A stretch of 40,939 nucleotides of DNA from the NCBI GenBank assembly GCA_016201205.1, contig JACQDF010000165.1, positions 1 through 40,939 of the forward strand, given 5' to 3'. Both the position numbers and the translations under genes were made by a program. The notes beneath the pieces were generated by a model, which searched no databases, was not told the origin of the DNA, and worked only from the letters and a program-made list of their open reading frames with translations. The stretch is from Acidobacteriota bacterium. Lineage in GTDB: Bacteria > Acidobacteriota > Terriglobia > Bryobacterales > Bryobacteraceae. Shown here piece by piece: positions 26,654-34,856 of this stretch (position 1 is its first letter; each line of letters begins with the position of its first letter).

Positions 26654-27645
26654 ACGGAAATAGCGGTCAAGCGGGACGCATGCGGCGCCAGCTCGCCGGG
26701 CAGCGAAAAGCGCACATCCTCTTCCTTCACTTCCACGGGTTCCACCGTAGTGAACCCGTGCCTGATGCGGAGCGATTCAATCAGATCGCTGACGAGATTC
26801 TCGGGCGCCGAGGCGCCGGCGGTGACAGCGACAGTAGTGACTCCCTCGAGCCACACAGGCTGGACTTCGGAGGCATCATCGAACAGGTAGGCTGGAACGC
26901 CCATATTTTCGCAGACTTCGACCAGGCGGCGCGAATTCGAGCTGTTCTGCGACCCGACCACCAGCAACGCCTGGCAGCGGGGAGCGATGGCTTTGACGGC
27001 CAACTGGCGATTCTCGGTGGCGTAGCAGATATCCTGTGCCGGCGGCCCCTGGATGAACGGGAAGCGTTCTTTGAGGGCTGCAATGATGCCTCGGGTTTCA
27101 TCGAGGCTGAGCGTGGTTTGTGTGAGGTAGCAGATCCGGGAGGGGTCTGGCGCATCCAGCCTGGCGACGTCCTCTTCGGTTTCCACCAGCACGCTGAACT
27201 CGGGAGCTTCGCCAAGCGTGCCGATGACCTCGTCGTGGTCCTTGTGCCCGATCAGAACGATCGTGAAGCCTTTCCGGGCGAAGCGCATGGCTTCCAGATG
27301 GACCTTGGTGACCAGCGGGCAGGTGGCGTCAATCACTTTCAAGGCGCGATCCACGGCTTCCCTGCGAACGGCGGGGGAAACGCCGTGCGCGCTGAAGATC
27401 ACGCGGGCGCCCAAAGGAACTTCGCTCAGCTCTTCGACAAACACCGCTCCGGCGCCGCGCAGCTCGTCGACGACATGACGGTTGTGGACGATCTCTTTGC
27501 GCACGTAAATGGGGGCGCCGTAGACGTCGAGTGCGATTCTGACGACATCGATGGCGCGCACGACGCCAGCGCAGAAGCCCCGTGGAGTCAGCAGCAGAAT
27601 CCTCTTGCCGGTGCACCCCTCACCGGCGCCGGAAACGGATAGCAT
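26650..27645 (-). CDS. ispH: 4-hydroxy-3-methylbut-2-enyl diphosphate reductase
   Basis: The 331-residue iron-sulfur enzyme makes IPP and DMAPP from HMBPP in the last step of the MEP pathway. The three cluster cysteines are C25 (PRGFCAGV), C109 (DATCPLVTK) and C207 (DICYATENRQ). Active-site motifs HNRHVVDEL, SAHGVSP, GHKDHDEV and SQNSSNS are all present. It is the first gene of the hopanoid operon and ties precursor supply to hopanoid synthesis. The start is ATG 27645; an extended -10 element lies about 12 bases upstream, so the transcript may be nearly leaderless. A further-upstream frame to 27753 overlaps the divergent gene and was rejected. Confidence 0.95.
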   Translation of the reverse strand: MLSVSGAGEGCTGKRILLLTPRGFCAGVVRAIDVVRIALDVYGAPIYVRKEIVHNRHVVDELRGAGAVFVEELSEVPLGARVIFSAHGVSPAVRREAVDRALKVIDATCPLVTKVHLEAMRFARKGFTIVLIGHKDHDEVIGTLGEAPEFSVLVETEEDVARLDAPDPSRICYLTQTTLSLDETRGIIAALKERFPFIQGPPAQDICYATENRQLAVKAIAPRCQALLVVGSQNSSNSRRLVEVCENMGVPAYLFDDASEVQPVWLEGVTTVAVTAGASAPENLVSDLIESLRIRHGFTTVEPVEVKEEDVRFSLPGELAPHASRLTAISV

Positions 27646-27657
27646 AAGGACTGGATT

Positions 27658-27663
27658 ATTATA
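27658..27663 (-). promoter_or_regulatory. Extended -10 promoter element for the ispH-hopanoid operon
   Basis: On the minus strand the sequence reads TGCTATAAT, a consensus extended -10, 12 bases before the ispH ATG. No good -35 is seen at 16-18 bases, as is common for extended -10 promoters. Transcription would start within about 6 bases of the ATG. It lies in the 25-base divergent gap shared with the cyclase gene. Confidence 0.5.
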
Positions 27664-27670
27664 GCAACCA

Positions 27671-28642
27671 ATGCGAGTCCTCTTCTCGATGGCGGTGTTC
27701 TTAGCTTTGGCTCCGGCCGTGGCACAGCAGCGTCCGGCCCGGACCAAGGCCACGGTCGATCAATGGATGAAGGAGCTTTCCAACTGGGGCCGCTGGGGCA
27801 AGGAGGATCAGCTTGGCACGATCAACCTGATCACGCCGGCCAGGCGCAAGGCGGCGGCGGCGCTGGTGCGGGAGGGCGTCTCGGTATCGCTGGCGCTGGA
27901 TGTGATGAAGGAAAGATCCGTGGATGTGACGTCGCCGCTGGAACACGTGATGACAATGACCGGCGTGAACAACCCAGGGCAGTTCAGCGTGGACCGGTAC
28001 ACGGTGCTGTATCACGGCTACGGGCACACCCACATGGACTCGTTGTGTCACATGTTCTACCAGGGGCAGATGTACAACGGCTTCCGGCAGGAGGCAGTGA
28101 CCGCGCAGGGCGCCGGCGCGTTGGCGATCCGCAACTTCAAACAGGGCATCTTCACGCGCGGCGTTCTGATGGACATGGCGATGCTGAAGGGCGTGAAATA
28201 CCTGGAGCCCGGGACGGCGATCTATCCGGAGGATCTGGAAGCCTGGGAGAAGAAAGCGGGGCTGCGGGTGGCCAGCGGGGACGTGATGTTCGTGCGAACA
28301 GGGCGGTGGGCGAGGCGTGCGGAGAAGGGCCCATGGGAAGTGCAGAAGCTCTCGGCCGGCCTGGATGCATCGTGCGCCCGTTGGCTGAAGCAGCGGGATG
28401 TGGCGATGCTCGCGAGCGACGCCGCCAGCGATGTGTTTCCCTCCGGCGTGGAAGGGGTCAGCCATCCGATCCATCAGCTCGTGCTGGTGGCGTTGGGGAT
28501 GCCGATCTTCGACAACTGCGACCTGGAAGCGCTGAGCGCGGAAGCGGCCAGGCGCCACCGGTGGGAGTTTCTGCTGACGGCGGCGCCGATGCCGGTGCCC
28601 GGCGGGACGGGGTCGCCGCTGAACCCGATCGCGACGTTCTGA
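27671..28642 (+). CDS. Secreted cyclase-family (kynurenine-formamidase-like) protein
   Basis: This 323-residue protein has a signal peptide (1-18, cleavage after AVA). It belongs to the cyclase/Kyn-formamidase group (PF04199 type), metal-dependent hydrolases acting on amides or cyclic esters. The metal-binding block is H119-T-H121-M-D123-x3-H127 in YGHTHMDSLCHM, with a second conserved histidine region at GVEGVSHPIHQL (about 268-279). GKEDQLGTIN (about 44-53) is typical of the acidobacterial/actinobacterial branch. The physiological substrate is unknown. It diverges from ispH with a 25-base gap, so its transcript may be leaderless; it is not obviously part of the hopanoid pathway. Confidence 0.85.
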   Translation: MRVLFSMAVFLALAPAVAQQRPARTKATVDQWMKELSNWGRWGKEDQLGTINLITPARRKAAAALVREGVSVSLALDVMKERSVDVTSPLEHVMTMTGVNNPGQFSVDRYTVLYHGYGHTHMDSLCHMFYQGQMYNGFRQEAVTAQGAGALAIRNFKQGIFTRGVLMDMAMLKGVKYLEPGTAIYPEDLEAWEKKAGLRVASGDVMFVRTGRWARRAEKGPWEVQKLSAGLDASCARWLKQRDVAMLASDAASDVFPSGVEGVSHPIHQLVLVALGMPIFDNCDLEALSAEAARRHRWEFLLTAAPMPVPGGTGSPLNPIATF

Positions 28643-28646
28643 AGCG

Positions 28647-28662
28647 CCCGTTGCAGAACGGG
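28647..28662. terminator. Hairpin between convergent genes
   Basis: CCCGTT-GCAG-AACGGG is a perfect 6-bp stem with a 4-base loop in the 31-base gap between the cyclase and epimerase stops. There is no T-run on either side, so it may be a weak or factor-assisted two-way terminator. Confidence 0.45.
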
Positions 28663-28673
28663 TCGGTGGCGGA

Positions 28674-29630
28674 TCACGGGATTCTTTGCCGGTAGAATTC
28701 CGCCGTGCGGCGAATTCCTTCTTCCAGGTCTATCTTCGCCTCGAACCCTATCAGATCTCTCGCTTTGTCCACCGCCGGCACGCGCAGTTCTATGTCCGCG
28801 TAATCCTTTCGGACGAAGACAATCCTGGATTTGGAACCGAGAACCCGGATAATCGTATTGGCGAGCCCGTAGATCGTAGTGATGGCCCGGGCATTGCCGA
28901 TGTTGAAGGATTCGCCAACAGCCCGCGGATGTGTGAGCGAGAGCATGATGCCGTCCACCATGTCATCCACGTAGCACCATGCTCTGATCTGCGTGCCATC
29001 GCCATGGATCTCGATCGGCTCATCCAGAATTGCCCGCTGGATAAACGTGCGCAGGGCGCCCTCGCCGACCTGGCCCGGGCCGTAGATGTTGAAGGGGCGC
29101 ACGACGACCGCGGGCAGCGTTTTCTCTTTCCAGTAGGCCATCGCCAGATGCTCCTCGGCCAGCTTGGAAACCGCGTACGTCCAGCGAGCCTCGCCGACCA
29201 CACCGATGACGGTTCTGTCCGACTCCCGCGACCGGAACCCGTACGGGCCGAACACCTCGCTGGTGGAAAAGCAGACGACCCGCTCGCAATCGGGCAGCTT
29301 GCTGGCAGCCTCCAGTACATTGGCCGAGCCCACCATGTTCACCCGCATGGTTCGCACCGGACTGATGATCACTGTGTCGATACCCGCGATGGCCGCGCAG
29401 TGAATTACCAGGTTTGCGCCATGAGCCGCCCGTTCCAGAGACGCGCAATCCAGCACATCTCCCTGCACCAGCCTCAGATTCGGGTGGTTGCGAAACGGCT
29501 TATCCTCGAGCGCATTGCGGCTCAGATTGTCATAGACAATCACCTGATTCCCGTCGACCAGGTGGCCAACGATTGTCGACCCGATAAAGCCGGCTCCGCC
29601 GGTGACAAATACCGTTTTCCCGCGAATCAC
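28674..29630 (-). CDS. NAD-dependent sugar-nucleotide epimerase/dehydratase
   Basis: The 318-residue extended SDR protein has the cofactor motif GGAGFIG (about 11-17), the catalytic serine region FSTSEVFG (about 122-129) and Y152-x3-K156 (TYAVSK). [14 protein letters not shown] (about 178-191) and the [13 protein letters not shown] block are typical of UDP-glucose 4-epimerase-like and related dehydratase/epimerase enzymes. The exact sugar nucleotide cannot be decided. No glycosyltransferase lies beside it. The start is GTG 29630, with GGGAG eight bases upstream and a TATAAT box 63 bases upstream. Confidence 0.85.
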   Translation of the reverse strand: MIRGKTVFVTGGAGFIGSTIVGHLVDGNQVIVYDNLSRNALEDKPFRNHPNLRLVQGDVLDCASLERAAHGANLVIHCAAIAGIDTVIISPVRTMRVNMVGSANVLEAASKLPDCERVVCFSTSEVFGPYGFRSRESDRTVIGVVGEARWTYAVSKLAEEHLAMAYWKEKTLPAVVVRPFNIYGPGQVGEGALRTFIQRAILDEPIEIHGDGTQIRAWCYVDDMVDGIMLSLTHPRAVGESFNIGNARAITTIYGLANTIIRVLGSKSRIVFVRKDYADIELRVPAVDKARDLIGFEAKIDLEEGIRRTAEFYRQRIP

Positions 29631-29692
29631 CCGGATGTCTCCCTATCGAAGAGTGCCCGCCCCGGCGCCACTCAACGCGCCGAGCCTCATTC

Positions 29693-29698
29693 ATTATA
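29693..29698 (-). promoter_or_regulatory. -10 box candidate for the epimerase gene
   Basis: TATAAT on the minus strand, in the 108-base gap upstream of the epimerase. No convincing -35 is present at standard spacing, so this is a weak call. Confidence 0.35.
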
Positions 29699-29720
29699 GG
29701 GGGATTGGACAAGTCGCCCT

Positions 29721-29734
29721 CCGTGCTCGCACGG
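29721..29734. terminator. Hairpin downstream of the triple-repeat protein gene
   Basis: CCGTGC-TC-GCACGG is a perfect inverted repeat five bases past the stop of the minus-strand gene that ends at 29739. No T-run follows, so termination is uncertain. Confidence 0.35.
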
Positions 29735-29738
29735 GGAG

Positions 29739-30524
29739 TTACCTATCCTGTTCCTTGATTAGCCGATCGGCCAGCGCAATCTGGCTGGCCGTTCCACGCA
29801 ACACTACGGCTCTGGGCGCGTTGTAAGTGAATAGCCGTCGAACTTCTGTCATCGCGCGGACCTGCGTGGCGACTCTCTGAAGGTCCTGCACCGTCGCAAT
29901 GTGCGTCAGGTAGAACACTCGCACCACATCATCGCCTGACAGCCGGTATTCATGCGTGGCCGAGTCTTGGCTCCGCTGAGCGAGGGCTTGCCGATCCGCA
30001 GGCTTGTCCAGCTCGAAAAACAGCCACTCAGCCAGGGCAATCTGGCTGGCCGTTCCACGCAACACTACGGCTCTGGGCGCGTTGTAAGTGAATAGCCGTC
30101 GAACTTCTGTCATCGCGCGGACCAGCGTGGCGACTTCCTGAAGGTCCTGCACCGTCGCAGTGTGCGTCAGGTAGAACACTCGCACCACATCATCGCCTGA
30201 CAGCCGGTATTCGTGCCTGGCCGAGTTTTGGCTCTGCTGAGCGAGGGCTTGCGGATCCCAGTCCAGCTCGAAAAACAGCCACTCAGCCAGCGCAATCTGG
30301 CTGGCCGTTCCACGCAACGCCAGGGCTTTTTGCGCAGTGTCGAGGGATGCCTGGCGAATATCCGTAATCGCGCGAATCACAGTGGCGATTTCCTGAAGGT
30401 CCTGCGCTGTCTCGGTGTGGGTGAAATGGAACACTCGATCCAGGTTCACTTCAGCGGGGGGCTGCCCGGACGCTACGGAGGCCAAGAGGGCGGCAATCAA
30501 GAATTGAATAGCCTTAGCGCGCAT
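29739..30524 (-). CDS. Exported protein of three tandem secretin-N-like repeats
   Basis: This protein of about 261 residues has a signal peptide (MRAKAIQFLIAALLASVASG) followed by three tandem repeats of about 85-87 residues. Each has the pattern DRVF-LTHT-TVQDLQE-AT-VRAMTEVR, then RAVVLRGTASQIALAEWLFFELD. This beta-alpha-beta-beta-alpha pattern resembles the secretin N (ring-building) domain of type II/III secretion and pilus secretins, but no secretin pore domain follows. It may be a periplasmic ring or adaptor component. I chose ATG 30524 for the signal peptide; GGAG lies 12 bases upstream, which is long. The last two repeats are nearly identical in DNA, showing recent duplication. Function is not established. 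Confidence 0.7.
   Translation of the reverse strand: MRAKAIQFLIAALLASVASGQPPAEVNLDRVFHFTHTETAQDLQEIATVIRAITDIRQASLDTAQKALALRGTASQIALAEWLFFELDWDPQALAQQSQNSARHEYRLSGDDVVRVFYLTHTATVQDLQEVATLVRAMTEVRRLFTYNAPRAVVLRGTASQIALAEWLFFELDKPADRQALAQRSQDSATHEYRLSGDDVVRVFYLTHIATVQDLQRVATQVRAMTEVRRLFTYNAPRAVVLRGTASQIALADRLIKEQDR
29742..30449 (-). repeat. Three in-frame tandem DNA repeats of 255-261 bases
   Basis: A shared landmark (CAATCTGGCTGGCCGTTCCA) recurs at 29777, 30038 and 30293, giving periods of 261 and 255 bases (87 and 85 codons). The copies at 29777 and 30038 differ at only a few bases over most of the unit, while the third is more diverged. Both periods are multiples of three. Confidence 0.9.
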
Positions 30525-30676
30525 GACTGGCGTTGTCTCCTTTGGTACGCTAGACGCCGTCCGCCGGGCAAACGTGCAGGCTTTATGTGAGTATGGGCGG
30601 CGAGGTGGCCCCCACGCCAGCCCATGGCGCCCACCTGCCGGATGAGATACACTTCCCTTAACTCTGGGAGGGCTAT

Positions 30677-33600
30677 ATGCACCTGCTGCTGATCGCCGCA
30701 CTGTTTTCCTGGCTGTCGAACGCGCAAGACACCCGCGGCCAGATTTTTGGATCCGTCCAGGACAGCTCGGGCGCGGCCGTTGCCGGGGCGCTTGTGCGTT
30801 GCGCCAACGCGAATACGGGCGTCGAAGTCTCCGCGATCACCAACGACCGGGGTGAATATATTCTGCCGCTGCTTCTGCCAGGAGTCTATCGGGTCACCAT
30901 CGAACACTCGGGTTTCAAGCGGTTTGTGAAGGACGCGATTGAGATGCGCGTGAGCGAGCGGATTCCTGTCGATGTGACTCTGGAACTCGGCCAGGTCTCG
31001 GAAACCGTACAGGTGCAGGCCAGTGCGATGCTGCTCGAAACAGCCTCGGCGTCGATGGGCCAGGTGATCGACAACCGGCGCATCACCGAGCTTCCGCTCA
31101 AGGACGGCAACCCGATCATGCTCGCCAATCTCGCTCCCGGCGTGCTCAATCTCTCGACCGGCGGCTGGTCACGCCCGTTCGACGTCAACTCGCCTTCGTC
31201 CATCGCAGTGGACGGCAGTCGCACCGGGAGCACGGAGTTCACCATCGATGGAGCGCCAAACACCCAGCGCACGAGCGTCGCCTACATCCCTCCGTCCGAT
31301 ATCGTGCAGGAGTTTCGCATCCAGACGGCGGCCTTTGACGCATCGCAAGGGTTTGCCAGCGGCGCCGGCATCAATGTGAGCATCCGTTCGGGAACCAACA
31401 GCGTGCATGGGACGGTGTACCACTTCATTCAGAACCCGGCGCTCAACGCCAACCGCTTCTTCACCAACCGGGCGGGGCTGCCGAAACCGATCGTCAAGCT
31501 GAACCGGTGGGGCGTCAACGGCTCCGGCCCGGTTTATCTGCCGAAGCTGTACAACGGGCAGAACCGCACCTTCTGGACGTATGCCTACGAGGGAATCTAC
31601 AGCGCCGATCCGCGCGGTACGGTGACGACGGCGGTGCCCACCTCGAGAATGCGCCAGGGAGATTTTTCCGAGCTTCTCGCCGTCGGCCAGCAGTATCAGC
31701 TCTATGACCCGGCGACGATCGCACCGGCGCCCAACGGACGCTTCAGCCGGCAGCCGATCGCCGGCAATGTCATTCCCGCCAGCCGCATCAATGCCACCGC
31801 GCGCAGGCTGATGGAATTCTGGCCCGAGCCCAACAACCCCGCTACCCGCGACGGCGCCAACAACTGGACCACACCGGGTCCCGAGTGGGACCATTTCTAC
31901 ACTCACATCTTCCGCGTCGACCACAATTTCAACGCCAAGCACCGGCTCTTCCTTCGCGGCGACAAGAACGACCGCTTGCAGGAGTACGACGTGCGGTTCA
32001 ACCGCGCCATCGGCGGCCGCTTCCATCGTCGCAACCGCGGTCTCGGCATCGACGACGTCTATGTGTTCAGCTCCTCGCTGGTGATGAACACCCGCTACAG
32101 CTACGGGCGTTTCATCGAAGGCACGCAGCCGATCAATCTCGGCATCGACCTCACTTCGCTCGGCTTCTCCAACACATTCGCCAGTCAGGTCGGTCAAGCT
32201 GCGCCCGATGGGGTCAAGTTCCCGCAAATCCGCGTCTCTGGATACGGCAACTTCGGCGACCATACGCATAACTTCCGCTATACCGACACCCACGAGGCTG
32301 CTCTGAATTTCACGCAGCTCGTGCGCAGCCACAATCTGCGCTACGGCTACTTCTACCGTGTTTATCGCGAGAACGGCTTCAACCTGGCGCAGTCGTCCGG
32401 CCAGTTGGATTTCGGAGCAGACTGGACACGCGGCCCGTTGGACAACTCGCCGGTCGCTCCCATGGGCCAGTCGCTGGCGAGTTTTCTGCTCGGCTTGCCG
32501 ACCGGCGGAGGAATGGACCTCACAGACTCCTCGGCACAGCAAAGCACGGTGCACGCCCTCTTCTTCCAGGACGACTGGAAGCTGACGCGAAAGCTGACGC
32601 TGATGCTCGGCCTGCGCTATGAATACGAGACGCCCGTGACCGAGCGCTACAACCGCTCCGTGCGCGGCTATGATTTCGTCACACCGAGTCCGATTGAGCA
32701 GCAGGCGCGCGCCAACTATGCACGCACCCCCATTCCCCAGATCGCGCCCGGCGATTTTCATGCCATCGGCGGTCTGACCTTCGCCGGAAGTCCGCGCACG
32801 CTGTGGAACGCCGATAAGAACAACCTGCTGCCTCGAATCGGCTTCGCCTACCAGTGGGACGAGAAGACGGTGCTGCGCGGCGGCTACGGGATTTTTTCCG
32901 AGCTGGTGGGCCTCTCACGCCAGCAGGTCAATCAGTCTGGATTCAGCCGCAACACTGCGTTCGTCGCTTCGATCGACAACGGGCAGAATTTCATCGCCAC
33001 GCTCACCAACCCGTTCCCGCAGGGATTCGACCGGCCGCTCGGCGCAGCCGGCGGTCTCAACACCTTTCTGGGCCAGGGAGTGAGCTTCTACAATCCGAAT
33101 ATTCTCAACCCCTACATGCAGCGCTGGCAGTTCAGTGTGCAGCGGGCGCTGACCCGCAACGCGGTGATCGAGGTGGGCTACATCGGCAACCGCGGAACGC
33201 ACTTGCGCATCGGCAGACAGTTGGACGCGACGCCGGAGCGCTATTACAGCACTTCACCGGTGCGCGATCAGGCGGCGATCGATTTCCTCAGCACCAACGT
33301 GCCGAATCCCTTTTTCCCTCTGCTTCCACGCACCAATCTTTCCGGCGCCAACGTCGCCCGCTCGCAACTGTTGCGGCCGTATCCGCAGTTTACGTCCGTC
33401 ACGTTCAACAACAACCAGGGCTACTCGTGGTATCACTCGATGCAAACGCGCTTTGAAAAACGGATGTCGCACGACTTCACGGTGAACTTCTCCTGGACCT
33501 GGGCGAAGTTCATGGAGGCCACCGGCTTCCTCAACGATTTCGACCCGCTGCCCGAGGAAGTGATCTCGGACCAGGACCGCCCGCACCGCTTCGTGGTCAC

Positions 33601-34108
33601 CGGCTTGTGGGAACTGCCGTTGGGACAGGGCAAGCGGTTCCTGAACCGAAGCGGCGTCCTGAACAAAGTTTTCGGCGGATGGCAGACTCAGGCCATCTAC
33701 CAATACCAGAGCGGACCTGCGCTGGGTTTCGGGAACGCGATCTTCAACGGCGATCTGCATAACGTTCCGCTGTCCGGCGACCAGCGGACGATCGACCGCT
33801 GGTTCAATATCGACGCGGGCTTCGAGCGCGCGACCGCGCGCCAACTCGGCGCCAACGTTCGCCGCCTGCCGTCACGCTTCTCCGGGATCCGCGGCGGCGC
33901 CATGGACAACTGGGACATCAGTTTCTTCAAGAACACGGCTGTCAGCGAGCGGATGCGCCTTCAGTTCCGCTGTGAGTTCATCAACGCGTTCAATCACACG
34001 CAGTTCAATCCTCCGAACACGACCACGACGTCGTCGGCCTTCGGAGCGGTGACCGGCGAGTCGCAGTGGTCGCGGACGATACAGTTCGGGCTGAAGCTGC
34101 TGTTTTGA
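30677..34108 (+). CDS. TonB-dependent-receptor-like outer membrane protein with CarboxypepD-regulatory domain
   Basis: The 1143-residue outer membrane protein has a signal peptide (1-16, cleavage after SNA). A carboxypeptidase-regulatory-like domain covers about 20-100 (GQIFGSVQDSSGAAVAGALV), a plug domain about 110-240 (ITELPLKDGNPIMLANLAPGV, then IVQEFRIQTAAFD), and a long barrel ends in phenylalanine (FGLKLLF). ATG 30677 has GGGAGGG four bases upstream. It diverges from the triple-repeat protein gene across 152 bases in which I see no strong promoter. No hydrolase or transporter partner is adjacent, so the substrate cannot be guessed. Copy B of the palindromic repeat lies just after its stop. 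Confidence 0.88.
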   Translation: MHLLLIAALFSWLSNAQDTRGQIFGSVQDSSGAAVAGALVRCANANTGVEVSAITNDRGEYILPLLLPGVYRVTIEHSGFKRFVKDAIEMRVSERIPVDVTLELGQVSETVQVQASAMLLETASASMGQVIDNRRITELPLKDGNPIMLANLAPGVLNLSTGGWSRPFDVNSPSSIAVDGSRTGSTEFTIDGAPNTQRTSVAYIPPSDIVQEFRIQTAAFDASQGFASGAGINVSIRSGTNSVHGTVYHFIQNPALNANRFFTNRAGLPKPIVKLNRWGVNGSGPVYLPKLYNGQNRTFWTYAYEGIYSADPRGTVTTAVPTSRMRQGDFSELLAVGQQYQLYDPATIAPAPNGRFSRQPIAGNVIPASRINATARRLMEFWPEPNNPATRDGANNWTTPGPEWDHFYTHIFRVDHNFNAKHRLFLRGDKNDRLQEYDVRFNRAIGGRFHRRNRGLGIDDVYVFSSSLVMNTRYSYGRFIEGTQPINLGIDLTSLGFSNTFASQVGQAAPDGVKFPQIRVSGYGNFGDHTHNFRYTDTHEAALNFTQLVRSHNLRYGYFYRVYRENGFNLAQSSGQLDFGADWTRGPLDNSPVAPMGQSLASFLLGLPTGGGMDLTDSSAQQSTVHALFFQDDWKLTRKLTLMLGLRYEYETPVTERYNRSVRGYDFVTPSPIEQQARANYARTPIPQIAPGDFHAIGGLTFAGSPRTLWNADKNNLLPRIGFAYQWDEKTVLRGGYGIFSELVGLSRQQVNQSGFSRNTAFVASIDNGQNFIATLTNPFPQGFDRPLGAAGGLNTFLGQGVSFYNPNILNPYMQRWQFSVQRALTRNAVIEVGYIGNRGTHLRIGRQLDATPERYYSTSPVRDQAAIDFLSTNVPNPFFPLLPRTNLSGANVARSQLLRPYPQFTSVTFNNNQGYSWYHSMQTRFEKRMSHDFTVNFSWTWAKFMEATGFLNDFDPLPEEVISDQDRPHRFVVTGLWELPLGQGKRFLNRSGVLNKVFGGWQTQAIYQYQSGPALGFGNAIFNGDLHNVPLSGDQRTIDRWFNIDAGFERATARQLGANVRRLPSRFSGIRGGAMDNWDISFFKNTAVSERMRLQFRCEFINAFNHTQFNPPNTTTTSSAFGAVTGESQWSRTIQFGLKLLF

Positions 34109-34154
34109 CGAAGGGCCTGTCACGAAACAAGTGTGCCAACCGCTCCCTAACGGT

Positions 34155-34198
34155 CGCGGCTCGGAAGCGCTTTCTGAGCCGCGCGCGTGAGCAAGCGG
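34155..34198 (+). repeat. 44-bp palindromic dispersed repeat, copy B
   Basis: Matches the minus strand of 17953-17996 at 43 of 44 bases. It lies in the 115-base gap between the TonB-like receptor and the small proline-rich protein gene. The hairpin GCGGCTC/GAGCCGC could end transcription of the receptor. It is the only other copy I could find by eye. Confidence 0.85.
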
Positions 34199-34223
34199 CG
34201 CTTCATCCGGTCTCCGTGGTAAC

Positions 34224-34856
34224 GTGGATGTTGTGAAACAGGCTCCCGCGGTTTCCGTGCCGCCGGCTTGCGCAGACTGTCTTACTACCTTCCAGTTGGC
34301 TCAGCCGGGCTCGACTCCCCAACAGTACGCATCGAAGTTGTTTCGCTCCAGCGACGGAAAGATGCGTGTCGACTGTGGAAACACGTCCGTGATCTCGGAT
34401 CCTGTCGCGCGGCAGACGATCGTGCTGGATCACCTGGCCAAACAAGCCCGCGTGTTCCCGATGCCGCAGGCGCCACAGCTTCCGCAAGTTCCGCAAGTTC
34501 CGCAAGTTCCGTCCGCACCTGGAGGCATGCCGCAAGCTCCTTCGCCGGCGTTTGCCGGTCAAGTGCAGGAGTTGGGTAAGTCGTTCATTGAAGGGCACGA
34601 GGTGGATGGCCAGCGCTTCATTTACCACCCTCCAGGGCAGCCGAACGCGCCGACTATCGCCGATACGGAGGTCTGGACGAGCACGAAGCTGGGCCTCCCG
34701 GTGGTCACCAAGATCACGGGAAGCTTCGGGCGGCAGATCTGCCGGTGCAAGTTCACCGAAGCCGGAGAGCCGCCGGCCGCGCTGTTTCAGGCGCCGGCCG
34801 ACTACAAGCAGCCGGAATTGCACGTCCCGCCAAAGCCGCCGGGTGGCATCCGCTAA
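34224..34856 (+). CDS. Small proline-rich hypothetical protein, DUF4412-like C-terminus
   Basis: The protein of about 210 residues is not firmly recognised. The central part holds a PQVPQVPQVP tract encoded by a 9-base tandem repeat. The C-terminal half, with EVWTSTKLGLPVVTKITG and LFQAPADYKQPE (about 150-200), resembles DUF4412-type exported proteins of acidobacteria, as does GNTSVISDPVARQTIVLDH (about 52-70). Such proteins normally have a signal peptide; none is visible from the GTG at 34224, and the frame is closed by a stop at 34188-34190 inside the palindromic repeat. The gene may have lost its original N-terminus next to the repeat. It overlaps the convergent DegT-type stop by four bases. 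Confidence 0.55.
   Translation: MDVVKQAPAVSVPPACADCLTTFQLAQPGSTPQQYASKLFRSSDGKMRVDCGNTSVISDPVARQTIVLDHLAKQARVFPMPQAPQLPQVPQVPQVPSAPGGMPQAPSPAFAGQVQELGKSFIEGHEVDGQRFIYHPPGQPNAPTIADTEVWTSTKLGLPVVTKITGSFGRQICRCKFTEAGEPPAALFQAPADYKQPELHVPPKPPGGIR
34482..34508 (+). repeat. 9-base tandem repeat, three units
   Basis: CCGCAAGTT is repeated three times perfectly, encoding a PQV repeat in the small proline-rich protein. Each unit keeps the frame, so slippage changes only tract length. Confidence 0.9.

Noticed and set aside
24800..26890. Plus-strand frame of 696 codons across shc and ispH
   Set aside because: Both underlying genes have full catalytic motifs; the antisense frame crosses two genes and has no recognisable domain.
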